From NCBI GenBank assembly GCA_016192455.1, contig JACPUC010000029.1:62001-126000 (forward strand): 64,000 nt of DNA. The letters run 5' to 3'. The position numbers and the translations under genes were made by a program. Shown in pieces: positions 10,182-19,821 of this stretch. Numbering within the stretch: position 1 is the first letter of the stretch; every line of letters starts with the position of its first letter. The notes beneath the pieces are model-generated. The model was given only the letters and a program-made list of their open reading frames with translations, was not told where the DNA came from and ran no database searches. The DNA is from Candidatus Tectimicrobiota bacterium (lineage in GTDB: Bacteria; JACPUC01).

Positions 10182-10206
10182 CCTTTGAGCAGAAATCGAG
10201 CCAAAC

Positions 10207-10223
10207 TACACAACACTTGTGTA
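10207..10223. promoter_or_regulatory. perfect 7-3-7 inverted repeat upstream of the dnaK promoter (possible operator)
   Basis: TACACAA-CAC-TTGTGTA is a perfect inverted repeat centred about 35 bases upstream of the dnaK -35 box. Its size and symmetry fit a dimeric regulator site. The regulator is unknown and could be an activator, given the upstream position. Confidence 0.4.
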
Positions 10224-10317
10224 ATCAATATGATAGGGGCATGACAGGGAGTCCAAGAGGATTGCGGTCGGAATCTCCTGGAGTATGATGTTAGAATATA
10301 ATCTGATACCAGGTGTA

Positions 10318-11373
10318 TCAACTTGCTCTGAACACCTGGCGCATGAGGTGAAGGGCGCGCTCAATGTCGCCGCGGCGAAGGTCAAGGTGGGTGACGGCGC
10401 GCAACAGGGTTGGGCCGAAGGGGACGAGACGCACGCCGGCCTCGGCCAGGCGAGCCACCGCCGTGTTTACCTCGAGGCCGGCGCCGGCGATGTCGAAGAC
10501 GACGATATTGGTCTCCACCGTGGCGGGGTCGAGGAGAACCCCCTCGATCGTTGCCAGCCCTTCGGCCAATCGGCGGGCATTGGCGTGGTCCTCGGCCAAG
10601 CGCTCGACATGGTGCTCGAGGGCGTAGAGGCCGGCCGCGGCCAGCATACCCGCCTGCCGCCAGCCGCCCCCGAGCATGCGCCGGAAGCGCACGGCGCGGG
10701 CGATGAGCTGGCGGGGGCCGGCAAGGACCGAGCCGACCGGGGCGCCGAGTCCCTTCGAGAGGCAGAAGCTGACGCTCTCGGCGCAGCGGGCAAAGTCGGC
10801 GGCGGGCGTGCCGGTGGCGACGCAGGCGTTGAACAGGCGGGCGCCGTCCAGGTGGACGCGCAGGCCGCGCCGGCGCGCCGCCTCGCTGACGGCGGTAAGG
10901 CGCTCCAGGGTGTAGACCGAGCCGCCGCCGCGGTTGTGAGTGTTCTCCAGGCAGAGGAGGGTGATCGGCGCCAGGTAGGCGGCGGGAGGGCGCGCGGCGG
11001 CGGCGATCTGCGCGGCGTCGAGCAGTCCCCGCCGGCCGTCGAGGGGGATGAGCTGCACCCCGGAGATGGCCGCCGCCCCGGCCACCTCGTAGTTGAACGG
11101 GTGCGAGCCGCGCTCGATGAGCACCTCGTCGCCCAGCTCCGTCTGGCAGCGGATGGCAAGCTGGTTCGCCATGGTGCCCGAGGGGACGAAAAGGGCCGCC
11201 TCCTTGCCGAGGAGCTCGGCGGCGACCGCCTGGAGCCGGTTGACCGTGGGGTCCTCGCCGAAGACGTCGTCCCCCACCTCGGCCGCGGCCATGGCCCGGC
11301 GCATGCCGGCGGTGGGCTTCGTCACCGTGTCGCTGCGCAGGTCGATGACGTGAGGAGCGATGCTCGCGTTCAT
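10318..11373 (-). CDS. ltaE: low-specificity L-threonine aldolase
   Basis: 351-residue PLP enzyme (fold type I) that cleaves threonine or allo-threonine to glycine and acetaldehyde. The N-terminus [19 protein letters not shown] and the block [15 protein letters not shown] are family signatures. HLDGAR (D176) contacts the pyridine nitrogen, and the PLP lysine is K207 in [11 protein letters not shown]. Normal length. It stands alone, with the dnaK control region downstream and a palindromic repeat upstream. Confidence 0.93.
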   Translation of the reverse strand: MNASIAPHVIDLRSDTVTKPTAGMRRAMAAAEVGDDVFGEDPTVNRLQAVAAELLGKEAALFVPSGTMANQLAIRCQTELGDEVLIERGSHPFNYEVAGAAAISGVQLIPLDGRRGLLDAAQIAAAARPPAAYLAPITLLCLENTHNRGGGSVYTLERLTAVSEAARRRGLRVHLDGARLFNACVATGTPAADFARCAESVSFCLSKGLGAPVGSVLAGPRQLIARAVRFRRMLGGGWRQAGMLAAAGLYALEHHVERLAEDHANARRLAEGLATIEGVLLDPATVETNIVVFDIAGAGLEVNTAVARLAEAGVRLVPFGPTLLRAVTHLDLRRGDIERALHLMRQVFRAS

Positions 11374-11470
11374 GGAAACGACTCAGGAGGCAGACATGGA
11401 GGAGGTGAGAAGCAAGTCGAAGGTCGTGTCGGGGACCCTTTCTCCCCTACACCTGCCCTCCCCGCGAGCT

Positions 11471-11498
11471 GTAGGGGCGGTTCGCGAACCGCCCCTAC
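11471..11498. repeat. 28-bp perfect palindrome, dispersed intergenic repeat
   Basis: The half-site GTAGGGGCGGTTCG is followed immediately by its exact reverse complement, giving a 28-bp perfect palindrome between the threonine aldolase start and the molybdopterin oxidoreductase end. A second copy (26 bases matching) lies at 44488-44513. It resembles the REP-like palindromes scattered through many GC-rich genomes. Confidence 0.8.
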
Positions 11499-11624
11499 GA
11501 TGAGTGGTGCGCCCGATTCCCGCGGCTGGAGGGGGAGGCTCCCTGGCGAAATCGTTCGGTGAAACGAACCTCCGCGTCGCCCGCTTACGGGATGCTCCAG
11601 GCGGAGGGATGTTCTCTTCTGTCC

Positions 11625-13715
11625 TTAGCTCGCCTCCGCCCCGGCCCGCTCCACCTCCACAAGGTTCGTGTAGTAAGTGGCGCCGCCGCCCAGGTCGGCG
11701 AGGCGTTCGCTGGTGAGGCGGTTGATGTTGGCGCCCTCGGGGCAGTGCGCGCTCCACCAGGTCTTGAAGGCCATGGCGACGCCGGGCTTGGTGCGCTCGC
11801 CGACCTGGGCGTAGAGGCGGCACTCGCCGCGGTCGTTGAAGACGCGCACCAGGTCGCCGTCGGCGATGCCGCGCGCCGCCGCATCGACGGGGTTGAGCTG
11901 GAGCACCGGCCGCTGCGCCTTGCGCAGCATGGTCGGCAGGTTGGCGAAGCTGGAGTTGCAGAAGTGCTTCGCCGAGCTGTTGACCAGCCGCAGCGGGTAG
12001 CGCGCGATGAGTTCCGGCGTGCGCTCGGCGCCTTCCGCCGGCGGCTCGTAGCCGGGAAGCGGATCGCGCCCCTGGCCCTCGAGGGCCGCCGAGTAGAGCT
12101 CGATCTTCCCCGACGGCGTGCGGGGAGCGCCGGCGGCGAACGGCGTCGGGCCGATCTCCAGCTTCACCCACCCCTCCTGCCGCAGGCGCTCCAGGCTGAC
12201 GCCGCGCAGCCGCGGCTGCGTCCCGGCCAGCGCCTGGCGGATGAGATCCTCATCGCTGTCGCGGAAGGCCGGTTCGTCGAATCCCATGGCGCGGGCCAGG
12301 AGGCGGAAGACCTCCATGTTGCTCTTGCACTCGCCGGGCGGCTCGACCACCTTCTCGCCAAGCATGAGGTAGGGGTGCCAGTACGACTTGTAGAGGTCCG
12401 CATGCTCCACCATCATCGTGGCCGGCAGCAAAATGTCGGCGTAGCGCGCCGTCTCGGTCATCATCTGCTCGTGCACCGCCAGGAAGAGGTCCTGGCGCCG
12501 CAGCCCGGCCAGCACGCGGTTCTGGTTCGGCGCCACCGCCAGGGGGTTGCTGTTGTAGACGAACATCGCCGCAATCGGCGGCTGGGCCTCGTGGAGGACG
12601 CGCGCCAGCTCCACCATGTTGATGGTGCGCGGGCGTCCTTGCATGAGGTCGGGGCGGTGCAGGGCGGCGAGGTTCAACGGCGCGGCGGCGGCGTTCGAGC
12701 CGCAGATGCCGCCGCCGAGGTCGCGCCAGGCGCCGACGAGCGCCGGGAGGACGGCGATGGCGCGGTGCGTCTGGCCGCCGTTGCTCTGGCGCTGCAAGCC
12801 GGTGCCGAGGCGGATGAGCGCCGGGCGCGTGGTGGCGTAGCGGCGCGCCACCTGCTCGAGCACGGCGACCCCGATGCCGGTGATCCGCGCCGTGCGCTCC
12901 GGGGGATACTCCTTCAGCCGCACCTCGAGGGCCTCGAACCCCACCGTGGCCTGGCGCAGAAACTCCACGTCGTGCAGGCCGTCGCGCACGATGAGGTGCA
13001 TGAGGCCGAGGGCAAGGGCGGCGTCCGTGCCCGGATTGGGCTGCAGGAAGAGGTGCGAGGCGTCGCTCATGCGGGTGCGGTGCACGTTGATGTCGATGGT
13101 GAAGGCGCCGTTCTCCCGCGCCTTCTGCCAGAACGGCAGGTAGTGGATATTCGTGCTCAGAGGGTTGGCTCCCCAGGTGATGAGGAGCCTGGCGTGCGGG
13201 ATGAGCTCCGGGTCGATGCTCAGCGCCTCGCCCATGGTGGCGTTGTAGGCGGCCCGACCGGCGGTGGTGCAGATGGTGCGGTCGAGGAGGGAGGCGCCGA
13301 GACGATGGAAGAAGCGCCGGTCCATCGACATGTTGGCGAGGACGCCCTCATTGCCGGCATAGCTGTAGGGGAGAATCGACTCCGGCCCGAACTCCGCCGC
13401 GGCGGCGCGGAAGCGCGCGGCGATGGTGGTGACGGCCTCGTCCCAGGAGATGCGGGCAAACCGCCCTTCGCCCTTGGCGCCGACGCGCTTCTGCGGCTCG
13501 AGGAGGCGGTCGCGGCTGGTCAGGCGCTCGGGGTAGTGGTTCACCTTGGCGCACAGGAACCCCTGCGTCACCGGATGCCGAGGATCGCCTTCCACCTTCA
13601 CGACCTGCCCGTCGCGGACCTGCACGAGCAGGGCGCAGGTGTCCGGACAGTCATGGGGACAGACGCTGCGTTGCACCACGGTGGGCGCGGCGGCGCTGCT
13701 GAGATACGGGGCCAT
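11625..13715 (-). CDS. molybdopterin oxidoreductase catalytic subunit (DMSO reductase family)
   Basis: 696 residues from the ATG at 13715, chosen because GAGGAG lies about 6 nt upstream (the frame extends 10 codons further). The N-terminal 4Fe-4S motif reads CPHDCPDTC, with the fourth Cys in GFLCAK. The Mo-bis-PGD domains follow: SWDEAVTTIA, the probable metal-ligand Cys in RTICTTAGRAAYNATMG, WGANPLSTNIH, and the C-terminal dinucleotide-binding domain with LNPVDAAARGIADGDLVRVF. No signal peptide, partner Fe-S subunit or membrane subunit is adjacent, so substrate and electron partner are open. Confidence 0.88.
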   Translation of the reverse strand: MAPYLSSAAAPTVVQRSVCPHDCPDTCALLVQVRDGQVVKVEGDPRHPVTQGFLCAKVNHYPERLTSRDRLLEPQKRVGAKGEGRFARISWDEAVTTIAARFRAAAAEFGPESILPYSYAGNEGVLANMSMDRRFFHRLGASLLDRTICTTAGRAAYNATMGEALSIDPELIPHARLLITWGANPLSTNIHYLPFWQKARENGAFTIDINVHRTRMSDASHLFLQPNPGTDAALALGLMHLIVRDGLHDVEFLRQATVGFEALEVRLKEYPPERTARITGIGVAVLEQVARRYATTRPALIRLGTGLQRQSNGGQTHRAIAVLPALVGAWRDLGGGICGSNAAAAPLNLAALHRPDLMQGRPRTINMVELARVLHEAQPPIAAMFVYNSNPLAVAPNQNRVLAGLRRQDLFLAVHEQMMTETARYADILLPATMMVEHADLYKSYWHPYLMLGEKVVEPPGECKSNMEVFRLLARAMGFDEPAFRDSDEDLIRQALAGTQPRLRGVSLERLRQEGWVKLEIGPTPFAAGAPRTPSGKIELYSAALEGQGRDPLPGYEPPAEGAERTPELIARYPLRLVNSSAKHFCNSSFANLPTMLRKAQRPVLQLNPVDAAARGIADGDLVRVFNDRGECRLYAQVGERTKPGVAMAFKTWWSAHCPEGANINRLTSERLADLGGGATYYTNLVEVERAGAEAS

Positions 13716-13936
13716 ACGGGCTCCTCTCACCCTGGAGCGCGCCACGGCTCCGCGGCGCGGCGGCGGGGCGCGCGAGGGGCGGACGGTGAAGCTGGGCCGC
13801 GGGGATGGGGCGCGAGGCGGCGGCGCGGGGGCAGCGGGGAACCGACAGCGGCAATCCTCCCCCCGGGTGGCCGCCGCTGCCTGGACCCTTCAGCATGACC
13901 ATCGGCGAGTCGCGGTCGAATGTCAAGCGTGAGCGC

Positions 13937-14926
13937 CTACGGTCCCTGCGGGCCCGGCCTCAGGAACGGCGGCAGCTTCTGTTCCAGCGGTTTGGGCCGC
14001 GTCCCTTGTGGAGCCTGTGTCGGCAGGTTGAGCATGCGCCGCACGATGGCGCGCGCCCGCTGGAACGCCGGCGTGTCGCGCGCCAGGCCGGGATCGGGCG
14101 GCATCCCCTGAATGAGGGCCTCGACGTTGGCGCGGCGCTCGACCGGCGTCGGATGGGAGGAGAAGAAGACCTCGACCTCGCTGCTCGGCATGCCCCGATC
14201 CAGTCGTTTCTCCTCCAGCTTGTCGAAGAAGCTCACCATGCCGCGCGGGTTCCAGCCGGCGCGGTGAAGCATCTGCGCGCCGAGCTGATCCGCCTCGCGC
14301 TCCGCATCACGGCTGAACTTCATGTAGGCCCCCGTGGCGACGAGCTCGGCGGCGACCAGGGCGATGTCCACTCGCTGCGTGGCGCCGCCGACGAGGGCGC
14401 CGAAGAGCGTGGTGCCGAGCCCGATGGCCTGCGACTTGGCAAGCTGCTCGCTGTGGTGGCGGGCGCTCACGTGGCCGATTTCATGCGCCAGCACGCCGGC
14501 CAGCTCCATCTCGGACTCCGCCGCCGCGATGAGCCCGAGGTGCACGTAGACGAACCCGCCCGGCAGGGCGAAGGCATTGACGCTCGGCTCCTTCACCACC
14601 TTGAAGGCGTGCGGCAGGTTCGCCCGCTGCGAGTGGCGCACGAGGCGCTGACCGAGGTCGTTGACGTAGGTGGCGACATCCGGTTGGTAGACGACGCCCA
14701 ACTTCCGCTCCACCTCGCGAGAAATCTCGCGTCCCAGGCGCACCTCGTCCTCCGTGCTCATCCCGAACACCTTGTCGAGGAGGGACTGCGCCGCAGCGCT
14801 GCCGGGCGCCAGGAGCGCCGGGCCAGGCGACAGGCCGAGCGTCAGGAGGAGAGCGATGGCCAAGGCGCCGCGCCACCCCCGGAGGAGGTGGCGGCTGGCG
14901 TGGGACCGCGGGGTGTGGGTCTTCAT
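13937..14926 (-). CDS. exported M48 family metalloprotease (BepA/LoiP-like)
   Basis: 329 residues from the ATG at 14926, giving a clear signal peptide (basic start, ALAIALLLTLGLSPGPALL core, Ala-rich cleavage region near 48). The zinc site is HEIGH (148-152) with the third ligand E211 in RDAEREADQLG. Blocks STEDEVRLGREISREVERKL, NAFALPGGFVYVHLGLI and SSHPTPVERRANVEALI are typical of periplasmic Oma1/BepA-type M48 proteases, which act in outer-membrane quality control. No TPR domain follows, unlike BepA. No strong ribosome site is visible. Confidence 0.88.
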   Translation of the reverse strand: MKTHTPRSHASRHLLRGWRGALAIALLLTLGLSPGPALLAPGSAAAQSLLDKVFGMSTEDEVRLGREISREVERKLGVVYQPDVATYVNDLGQRLVRHSQRANLPHAFKVVKEPSVNAFALPGGFVYVHLGLIAAAESEMELAGVLAHEIGHVSARHHSEQLAKSQAIGLGTTLFGALVGGATQRVDIALVAAELVATGAYMKFSRDAEREADQLGAQMLHRAGWNPRGMVSFFDKLEEKRLDRGMPSSEVEVFFSSHPTPVERRANVEALIQGMPPDPGLARDTPAFQRARAIVRRMLNLPTQAPQGTRPKPLEQKLPPFLRPGPQGP

Positions 14927-15119
14927 GGGAAGGAGTATCCGCGGGTCGGGAAGCACCGCCGCGCCGCGGCGACGGCGGCTGCCGCCCGCCCGATGGCGTG
15001 AAACCGCGCAGCGCGAGGCTTGCGCTCTTCTTGAGGAAAATGCCCAAGCGTGCAGGACTCCATAAGTTTGAAACTCCGCCGCGGGCTGCGTTCCTTCCCC
15101 CGTCCGTAATTTTGTCGCC

Positions 15120-15167
15120 GCGCCGCGGCCGGCGCCTTCGCCGCCGGCGCCGACTCGGCCGCGGCGC
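15120..15167 (-). terminator. strong GC stem-loop downstream of hydantoinase A
   Basis: GCGCCGCGGCC plus GGCGCC pair with GGCGCC plus GGCCGCGGCGC across a 9-base loop and a 5-base bulge. It lies about 45 bases after the stop of the minus-strand gene at 15210. No U tract follows, so termination is inferred from stem strength only. Confidence 0.4.
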
Positions 15168-15209
15168 TTTCAGACTGCAGGCGAATCAACGCCGCTCACC
15201 GCCGCCCCG

Positions 15210-17297
15210 TCACCCTCGGCTGACGAGGAGGTTCAGGTAGGCGTCGCTTTCGGCATGACAGTTGGGGCCGAGCACGACGGTTGACTCCCGCTCCTCGATG
15301 ATGGCCGGTCCGTCGAAGGCAGCCCCCTCGAAGAGGCGATAGCGGTCGTAGACGGGGCAGGCGCGCAGCTCGCCGTGGTCGGGGAAGTAGGCGAGGCGTT
15401 CCGGCCGGCGGGCATCCTCCAGGCGCTGCCCGGCGCGGCGCGGCACGCTGCGGAGCCGCAGGCGCGGTTTGGCGGCGCTGGCCAGCAGGCGCCAGTTCAG
15501 CCCCTCCACCGGGTAGTCGGCATTGGTGCGGTGCAGGAGCTGCTCGTAGGCGAGGTCGAAGGCGCGGCGCAGGGCGGTGGCGGAGTCCGGCGTGAGCGGC
15601 CCGTCCGGCAGCGGCACGTAGATTTCGTGCGCCTGCCCCACGTAGCGCATCTCGCCGTAGCGCCGGATGCTGATCTCCTCGTCAGGCACCCCCGCCTGGC
15701 GCAGGAGGGCCCGCCCTTCGGCCTCCATCTCGGCGAAGAGGGAGGTGAGGCGGGCGTAGTCGAGCTGGTCAAGGCGGCCCATGAGGGTGCGCACAAAGTC
15801 AAAGGAGAAGGGAGCCGTCAGGAAGCCGAGGGCCGAGGTGGCCCCCGCCCCCAGGGGGTAAAGGATGCGCCGCATGCCGAGCTTCTCGGCGATCCAGAAG
15901 GCGTGCAGGGGACCCGCGCCGCCAAAGGCGATGAGGGTGAGGCGCGAGGGGTCGCGTCCCTTCTCGATGCAGTAGACGCGGGCGGCGTTCGCCATGTTCT
16001 CGTCCACAACTTGGTGGATGCCCCAGGCGGCCCGCACCACGTCCACCCCGAGGGGGGCGGCGATCTTCTCCGCCATGAGACGCCGGCTGCCCTCCACCTC
16101 GAGGGCCATGTCGCCGCCGAGGAAGTAGGCGGGGTTGAGGTGGCCGAGGAGGAGATCGGCGTCGGTGACGGTCGGTTCGCTGCCGCCGCCACCGTAACAG
16201 ATGGGTCCCGGCGCGGCGCCGGCGCTGTCGGGGCCGACCTTCAACAGCCCCAGGCGGTCGATGCGCGCGATGCTGCCGCCGCCGGCGCCGATCTCGATGA
16301 GGTCGATGGCCGGCAGCTTGATGGGGTAGCCGCTCCCCTGTTTGAAGCGCTGCACGCGCGCCGCTTCGAAGTTCGTCGTCGTCAGGGGGCGCCCGGCTTC
16401 CGCGATGCCGGCCTTCGCGGTCGTCCCCCCCATATCGAAGGAGAGGAGGTGCGGTTCCCCAAGGAGCTCCCCGTAGTAGGCGGCGGCCAGCACCCCCGCC
16501 GCCGGCCCCGACTCGAGGACGCGCACGGGGAAACGCTCCGCCGTGTCGCGCGAGGCGATGCCGCCGTTCGAGAGCATGACGTAGAGGCTGCCGTGGCAGG
16601 CGGCCTGCCGCAGGCTTGCCGCCATGCTCCGCAGGTAGGTGCGCAGCAGTGGCTGCGTGTAGGCGTTGACGGCCGTCGTCGTGGCCCGCTCGAACTCGCG
16701 GATTTGCGGGATGACGTCGACGGAGAGCGACACGGCGAGGCGCGGGGCCTTCTCCTGGAGGATGGCGCCGATGAGGCGCTCGTGCGCGGGGTTGCGGAAG
16801 GAGTGCAGGAGGCAGACGGCGACCGCCTCCACGCCTTCCGAAAGCAGCTCCTCCAGGGCGCGCAGCACGTCTCCCCGCTCCAGCGGCACCAGGACGTTGC
16901 CGCGGGCGTCGAGGCGCTCGTTCACCTCCTTCGTCCAGCGCCGCGGCACCAGGGGGGTGGGCAGCTCGATCTGCATGTCGTACTCGACGTAGCGCTTTTC
17001 CTTGCCGACGATGAGGGTGTCGCGGAACCCCTTCGTGATGATGAGCCCCGTGCGCGCGCCCTTGCGCTCGATGAGGGCGTTCGTCACCAGGGTGGTGCCA
17101 TGGACGATGTGGCGCACGCCGGCGAGGTGGCCCCGCGCCTGCCGCACGGTGGTGGTGATCCCTTCGACGGCCCCGCGCGACGGGTCGTCCGCGGTCGTCA
17201 GCACCTTGCCCAGGGTGATGCCGCCGGTCTCGTCATTGAGGGCCACGGTATCGGTGAAGGTGCCGCCGATGTCGCTGCCGATGCGATAGGTTGCCAT
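15210..17297 (-). CDS. hyuA: hydantoinase A / N-methylhydantoinase A family ATPase subunit
   Basis: 695-residue member of the ASKHA superfamily that couples ATP hydrolysis to ring opening of hydantoins, oxoproline or related cyclic amides (family also includes acetone/acetophenone carboxylase subunits). IGSDIGGTFTDTVALND at the N-terminus is the phosphate-binding motif; HGTTLVTNALIERKGARTGL, LSFDMGGTTAKAGI and IGAGGGSIARID follow in family order. Full HyuA length. A HyuB partner, usually next door, is not in this window. The upstream neighbour is an ornithine-cyclodeaminase-like gene on the same strand, 83 bases away. Confidence 0.9.
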   Translation of the reverse strand: MATYRIGSDIGGTFTDTVALNDETGGITLGKVLTTADDPSRGAVEGITTTVRQARGHLAGVRHIVHGTTLVTNALIERKGARTGLIITKGFRDTLIVGKEKRYVEYDMQIELPTPLVPRRWTKEVNERLDARGNVLVPLERGDVLRALEELLSEGVEAVAVCLLHSFRNPAHERLIGAILQEKAPRLAVSLSVDVIPQIREFERATTTAVNAYTQPLLRTYLRSMAASLRQAACHGSLYVMLSNGGIASRDTAERFPVRVLESGPAAGVLAAAYYGELLGEPHLLSFDMGGTTAKAGIAEAGRPLTTTNFEAARVQRFKQGSGYPIKLPAIDLIEIGAGGGSIARIDRLGLLKVGPDSAGAAPGPICYGGGGSEPTVTDADLLLGHLNPAYFLGGDMALEVEGSRRLMAEKIAAPLGVDVVRAAWGIHQVVDENMANAARVYCIEKGRDPSRLTLIAFGGAGPLHAFWIAEKLGMRRILYPLGAGATSALGFLTAPFSFDFVRTLMGRLDQLDYARLTSLFAEMEAEGRALLRQAGVPDEEISIRRYGEMRYVGQAHEIYVPLPDGPLTPDSATALRRAFDLAYEQLLHRTNADYPVEGLNWRLLASAAKPRLRLRSVPRRAGQRLEDARRPERLAYFPDHGELRACPVYDRYRLFEGAAFDGPAIIEERESTVVLGPNCHAESDAYLNLLVSRG

Positions 17298-17380
17298 GGG
17301 GATCGCTTTCTAGCCTGACATCCGTCGGCAAAATTGCCCTGGAGGGCGAGACCTCGACCTGTTGGTTCAGCGGAGCCAGC

Positions 17381-18367
17381 TCAGAAGAGGCTGACCGACC
17401 GGCCGATGCCGCGTTCGCGGGCGGTCTGGCAGAGGCGCTGGGCGATTGCCATGTCGGTGGTGCCGACGCCTCCATTGATGCTGACGATGATCTCCCCCGC
17501 CGCTTCACGTCCCGGCTTGCGGCCGCAGACCACGTCGCCGAGCTCGGCGTAGAGCGACAGGCCGGCGATGTCCACGCCGCGCTTCGGGGCCTGGGCGGCG
17601 AAGGTGGGCCAGTGCTGCACGAGGAGTTTGTCCGCCTGCCTCAGGCAGGCCGGCTCGCACTCCGAGCCGCCCACGAGCGGCGCCAGGAGCGCCCCGGGTT
17701 TCAGCCAGGCGCGCCGGATGAGCGGCGCCTCGAAGGTGGTGGCGGAGGAGACGATGACATCGGCGTCGATGACCGCTTCCCGCACGCTCGGCACGGGGAT
17801 GATGTCATAGTCGACGAGCTTCCTCATCTCCTCCACATAAGCCCGGCGGGATGCCTCGCGCCGCGACACCGCTTTCACTGTTGTAATGCCCGGCAGCACT
17901 TCCCGCAAGGCCAGAACGGCGACGCGCCCGAGCGCCCCCGCGCCCACGATGCCGATGCTCACGGCGTCGGGCCGCGCCAGGTATTTCGCCGCCACCGCGG
18001 TGAGCGCCGCGGTGCGCTGGTAAGTTACCCACATGCCCTCCAGGATGCACTGCGGCATGCCGGTGCGCGGATCGTTGAGGATGATGACCCCGGACGAATC
18101 CGGCAGGCCCTGCGCCGCATTGCCGGTGATGTGGCTCACCCACTTGACGCCGGCGGCTTCCAGGCCGCCCACGTAGGCCGGCATGCCGTGCAGGTAGAGC
18201 TTTGGGGGTTCCGAGCCGAGGTGCAGCGGCGGACTCGGCGCGATGGCGGTGTTGCCAAGCCCCTCCTGGCGCAGCGTCTCCTCGCAGAGGCGCACGCAGT
18301 CCGCCATCGAGACTCCCAGCCCGAGGATGTCCTCGATCGAAAGGACGAGCATGCTGACCTTGCCCAT
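17381..18367 (-). CDS. ornithine cyclodeaminase / mu-crystallin family protein
   Basis: 328 residues from the ATG at 18367, which follows GGAGGAG at good spacing (the frame is open 17 codons further). NAD(P)-dependent family including ornithine cyclodeaminase, alanine dehydrogenase (archaeal) and ketimine reductase. The Rossmann motif is SIGIVGAGALGRVAVLAL; DADVIVSSATTFEAPL and the C-terminal G-D-V-V-x-G block are family hallmarks. Substrate cannot be told. It is probably co-transcribed with hyuA, suggesting cyclic amide or imino acid catabolism (inference). Confidence 0.87.
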   Translation of the reverse strand: MGKVSMLVLSIEDILGLGVSMADCVRLCEETLRQEGLGNTAIAPSPPLHLGSEPPKLYLHGMPAYVGGLEAAGVKWVSHITGNAAQGLPDSSGVIILNDPRTGMPQCILEGMWVTYQRTAALTAVAAKYLARPDAVSIGIVGAGALGRVAVLALREVLPGITTVKAVSRREASRRAYVEEMRKLVDYDIIPVPSVREAVIDADVIVSSATTFEAPLIRRAWLKPGALLAPLVGGSECEPACLRQADKLLVQHWPTFAAQAPKRGVDIAGLSLYAELGDVVCGRKPGREAAGEIIVSINGGVGTTDMAIAQRLCQTARERGIGRSVSLF

Positions 18368-18465
18368 GGGCTGCTCCTCCGTTGGTGTGGCGCTTGCGTG
18401 CGCCAGGCTGGGTGGCATTCAAAGGTGCGCAGGCGCCTCCCTTGTCGCTGCCGCCTGGGGTGATG

Positions 18466-19821
18466 CTACGAGCTGCCCGCCGCGGCGGCCCGAGGCGCGG
18501 GGTCGGGGTAGAGCTCGGCGTAAATGTTCCGGCAGCGGGTCTCCTTGGTGAAGAGGGCCATGACGGTCGAGAAGAGCATGGCGCCCAGCGGCAGGAAGAA
18601 GGCCGCCTGGTAGGCCTCCAGGGGGTAGATGCGCACCCCCTCGACGAGCGTTCCCTGCCAGCCGCGGTCCAGCACCATCCCCATGATCACCTGCAAGACG
18701 GCGCCGCCGATGAAGCCGGCGGTGTTGCCGACGCCGATGGCGATGCCGGCGAACTGCCGCGGGTTCACCTCGGTGGTCATGGTGTGGGTGATGATCGAGG
18801 CGCTGGTGGTCAGCCCGAAGAGGAAGCTGAGGAGGCCCATCCAGGCCAGCGGCGGCTTGCCGCCATTGACGAAACAGAAGATGGCCCAGATCGCCGTCAG
18901 CGCAGCCGCCGAGAGGAAGTAGGGCGGCTTGCGCCGCCGCAGCCAGCGGTCGGCAATGAGGCCCTGCAGCGGTCCGCCGATGATGAGGCCCACGTTGACG
19001 AGGATGAGGTAGCCGCTCGCATGGGTGCGGCTGATGCCGTACACTTGCACGAGGTAGGGGATGCCCCAGAGGCCGAGGAAGGTGAAGAGGCTGCCGAAGT
19101 AGCCGAAGAAGGCGAAGAACGCCGGCCAGGTGTAGCGGTTGCGCAGCACGATGCGCAGGCCCTGCCACACCGAGAGACGGCGGCCGGCGGCCAGCGGCGC
19201 CTCGGTCCGCACTCCCGGCAGGCCGAGCTGCTCGGGCCGGTCGCGGACGAGCAGCCAGGTGACGATGCCGAGCCCGATGGAGAGGATGCCGAGCAACGCC
19301 AAGCTGGCGCGCCAGCCGATGGCGCTGAGCAGCACGCTCAAAGGGGTGGCGGCGAGGATGCCGCCGAAGCTCGCCACGGTCATGGTCAAGCCGGTCACGG
19401 TGACGAACTCGTGCGGGCGGAACCACTCGGCGAAGACACGCATCGAGCTCGTGAACACCACCGCCAGCCCGAAGCCGGTGAGGAAGCGGCCGGCGAAGGC
19501 CACCCAGAGCGACGGGGCGAGGGCGAAGAGGAAGCTTCCCGCGGCGCTGGTGAACAAGCCGAGCGTGGCCACCGGGCGCGGTCCCAGGGAGTCGCCCAGC
19601 ACGCCGGTTGGCACCTGCATGGCGGCGTAGATATAGTAGTACGTGGCGGCGAGCGCGCCGAGGACGGTGCCGGAGGTCTGGAAGGCGGCCATGAGGTCGC
19701 TGGCCATGACGGCGGGGGCGACGCGCTGGAAGTTCACCATGGCGTTGTCCACCCCCAGCACCGCCCAGATCAGCCAGCGGCGGCGCAGGGTTCGCTGCAG
19801 CGCGAGGGGGGTCGAGGTCAT
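18466..19821 (-). CDS. MFS transporter
   Basis: 451 residues with about 12 hydrophobic segments; major facilitator superfamily. Conserved loop 2-3 motif G-x-L-x-D-x-x-G-P-R-P (VLGDSLGPRPVATLG) and the later GLIADRWLRRRKPP. Start set at the ATG at 19821 (MTSTPLALQRTLRRRWLIWA), which begins a normal cytoplasmic N-terminus; the frame continues upstream without homology-like sequence. Substrate unknown; an organic anion is common for nearest-looking families. It lies upstream of the cyclodeaminase-like gene (98-base gap). Confidence 0.87.
   Translation of the reverse strand: MTSTPLALQRTLRRRWLIWAVLGVDNAMVNFQRVAPAVMASDLMAAFQTSGTVLGALAATYYYIYAAMQVPTGVLGDSLGPRPVATLGLFTSAAGSFLFALAPSLWVAFAGRFLTGFGLAVVFTSSMRVFAEWFRPHEFVTVTGLTMTVASFGGILAATPLSVLLSAIGWRASLALLGILSIGLGIVTWLLVRDRPEQLGLPGVRTEAPLAAGRRLSVWQGLRIVLRNRYTWPAFFAFFGYFGSLFTFLGLWGIPYLVQVYGISRTHASGYLILVNVGLIIGGPLQGLIADRWLRRRKPPYFLSAAALTAIWAIFCFVNGGKPPLAWMGLLSFLFGLTTSASIITHTMTTEVNPRQFAGIAIGVGNTAGFIGGAVLQVIMGMVLDRGWQGTLVEGVRIYPLEAYQAAFFLPLGAMLFSTVMALFTKETRCRNIYAELYPDPAPRAAAAGSS

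Noticed and set aside
9990-10317. CIRCE or HAIR operator for the chaperone cluster
   Set aside because: Neither TTAGCACTC-N9-GAGTGCTAA nor CTTGAGT-N7-ACTCAAG is present; only the unrelated 17-bp repeat was found.
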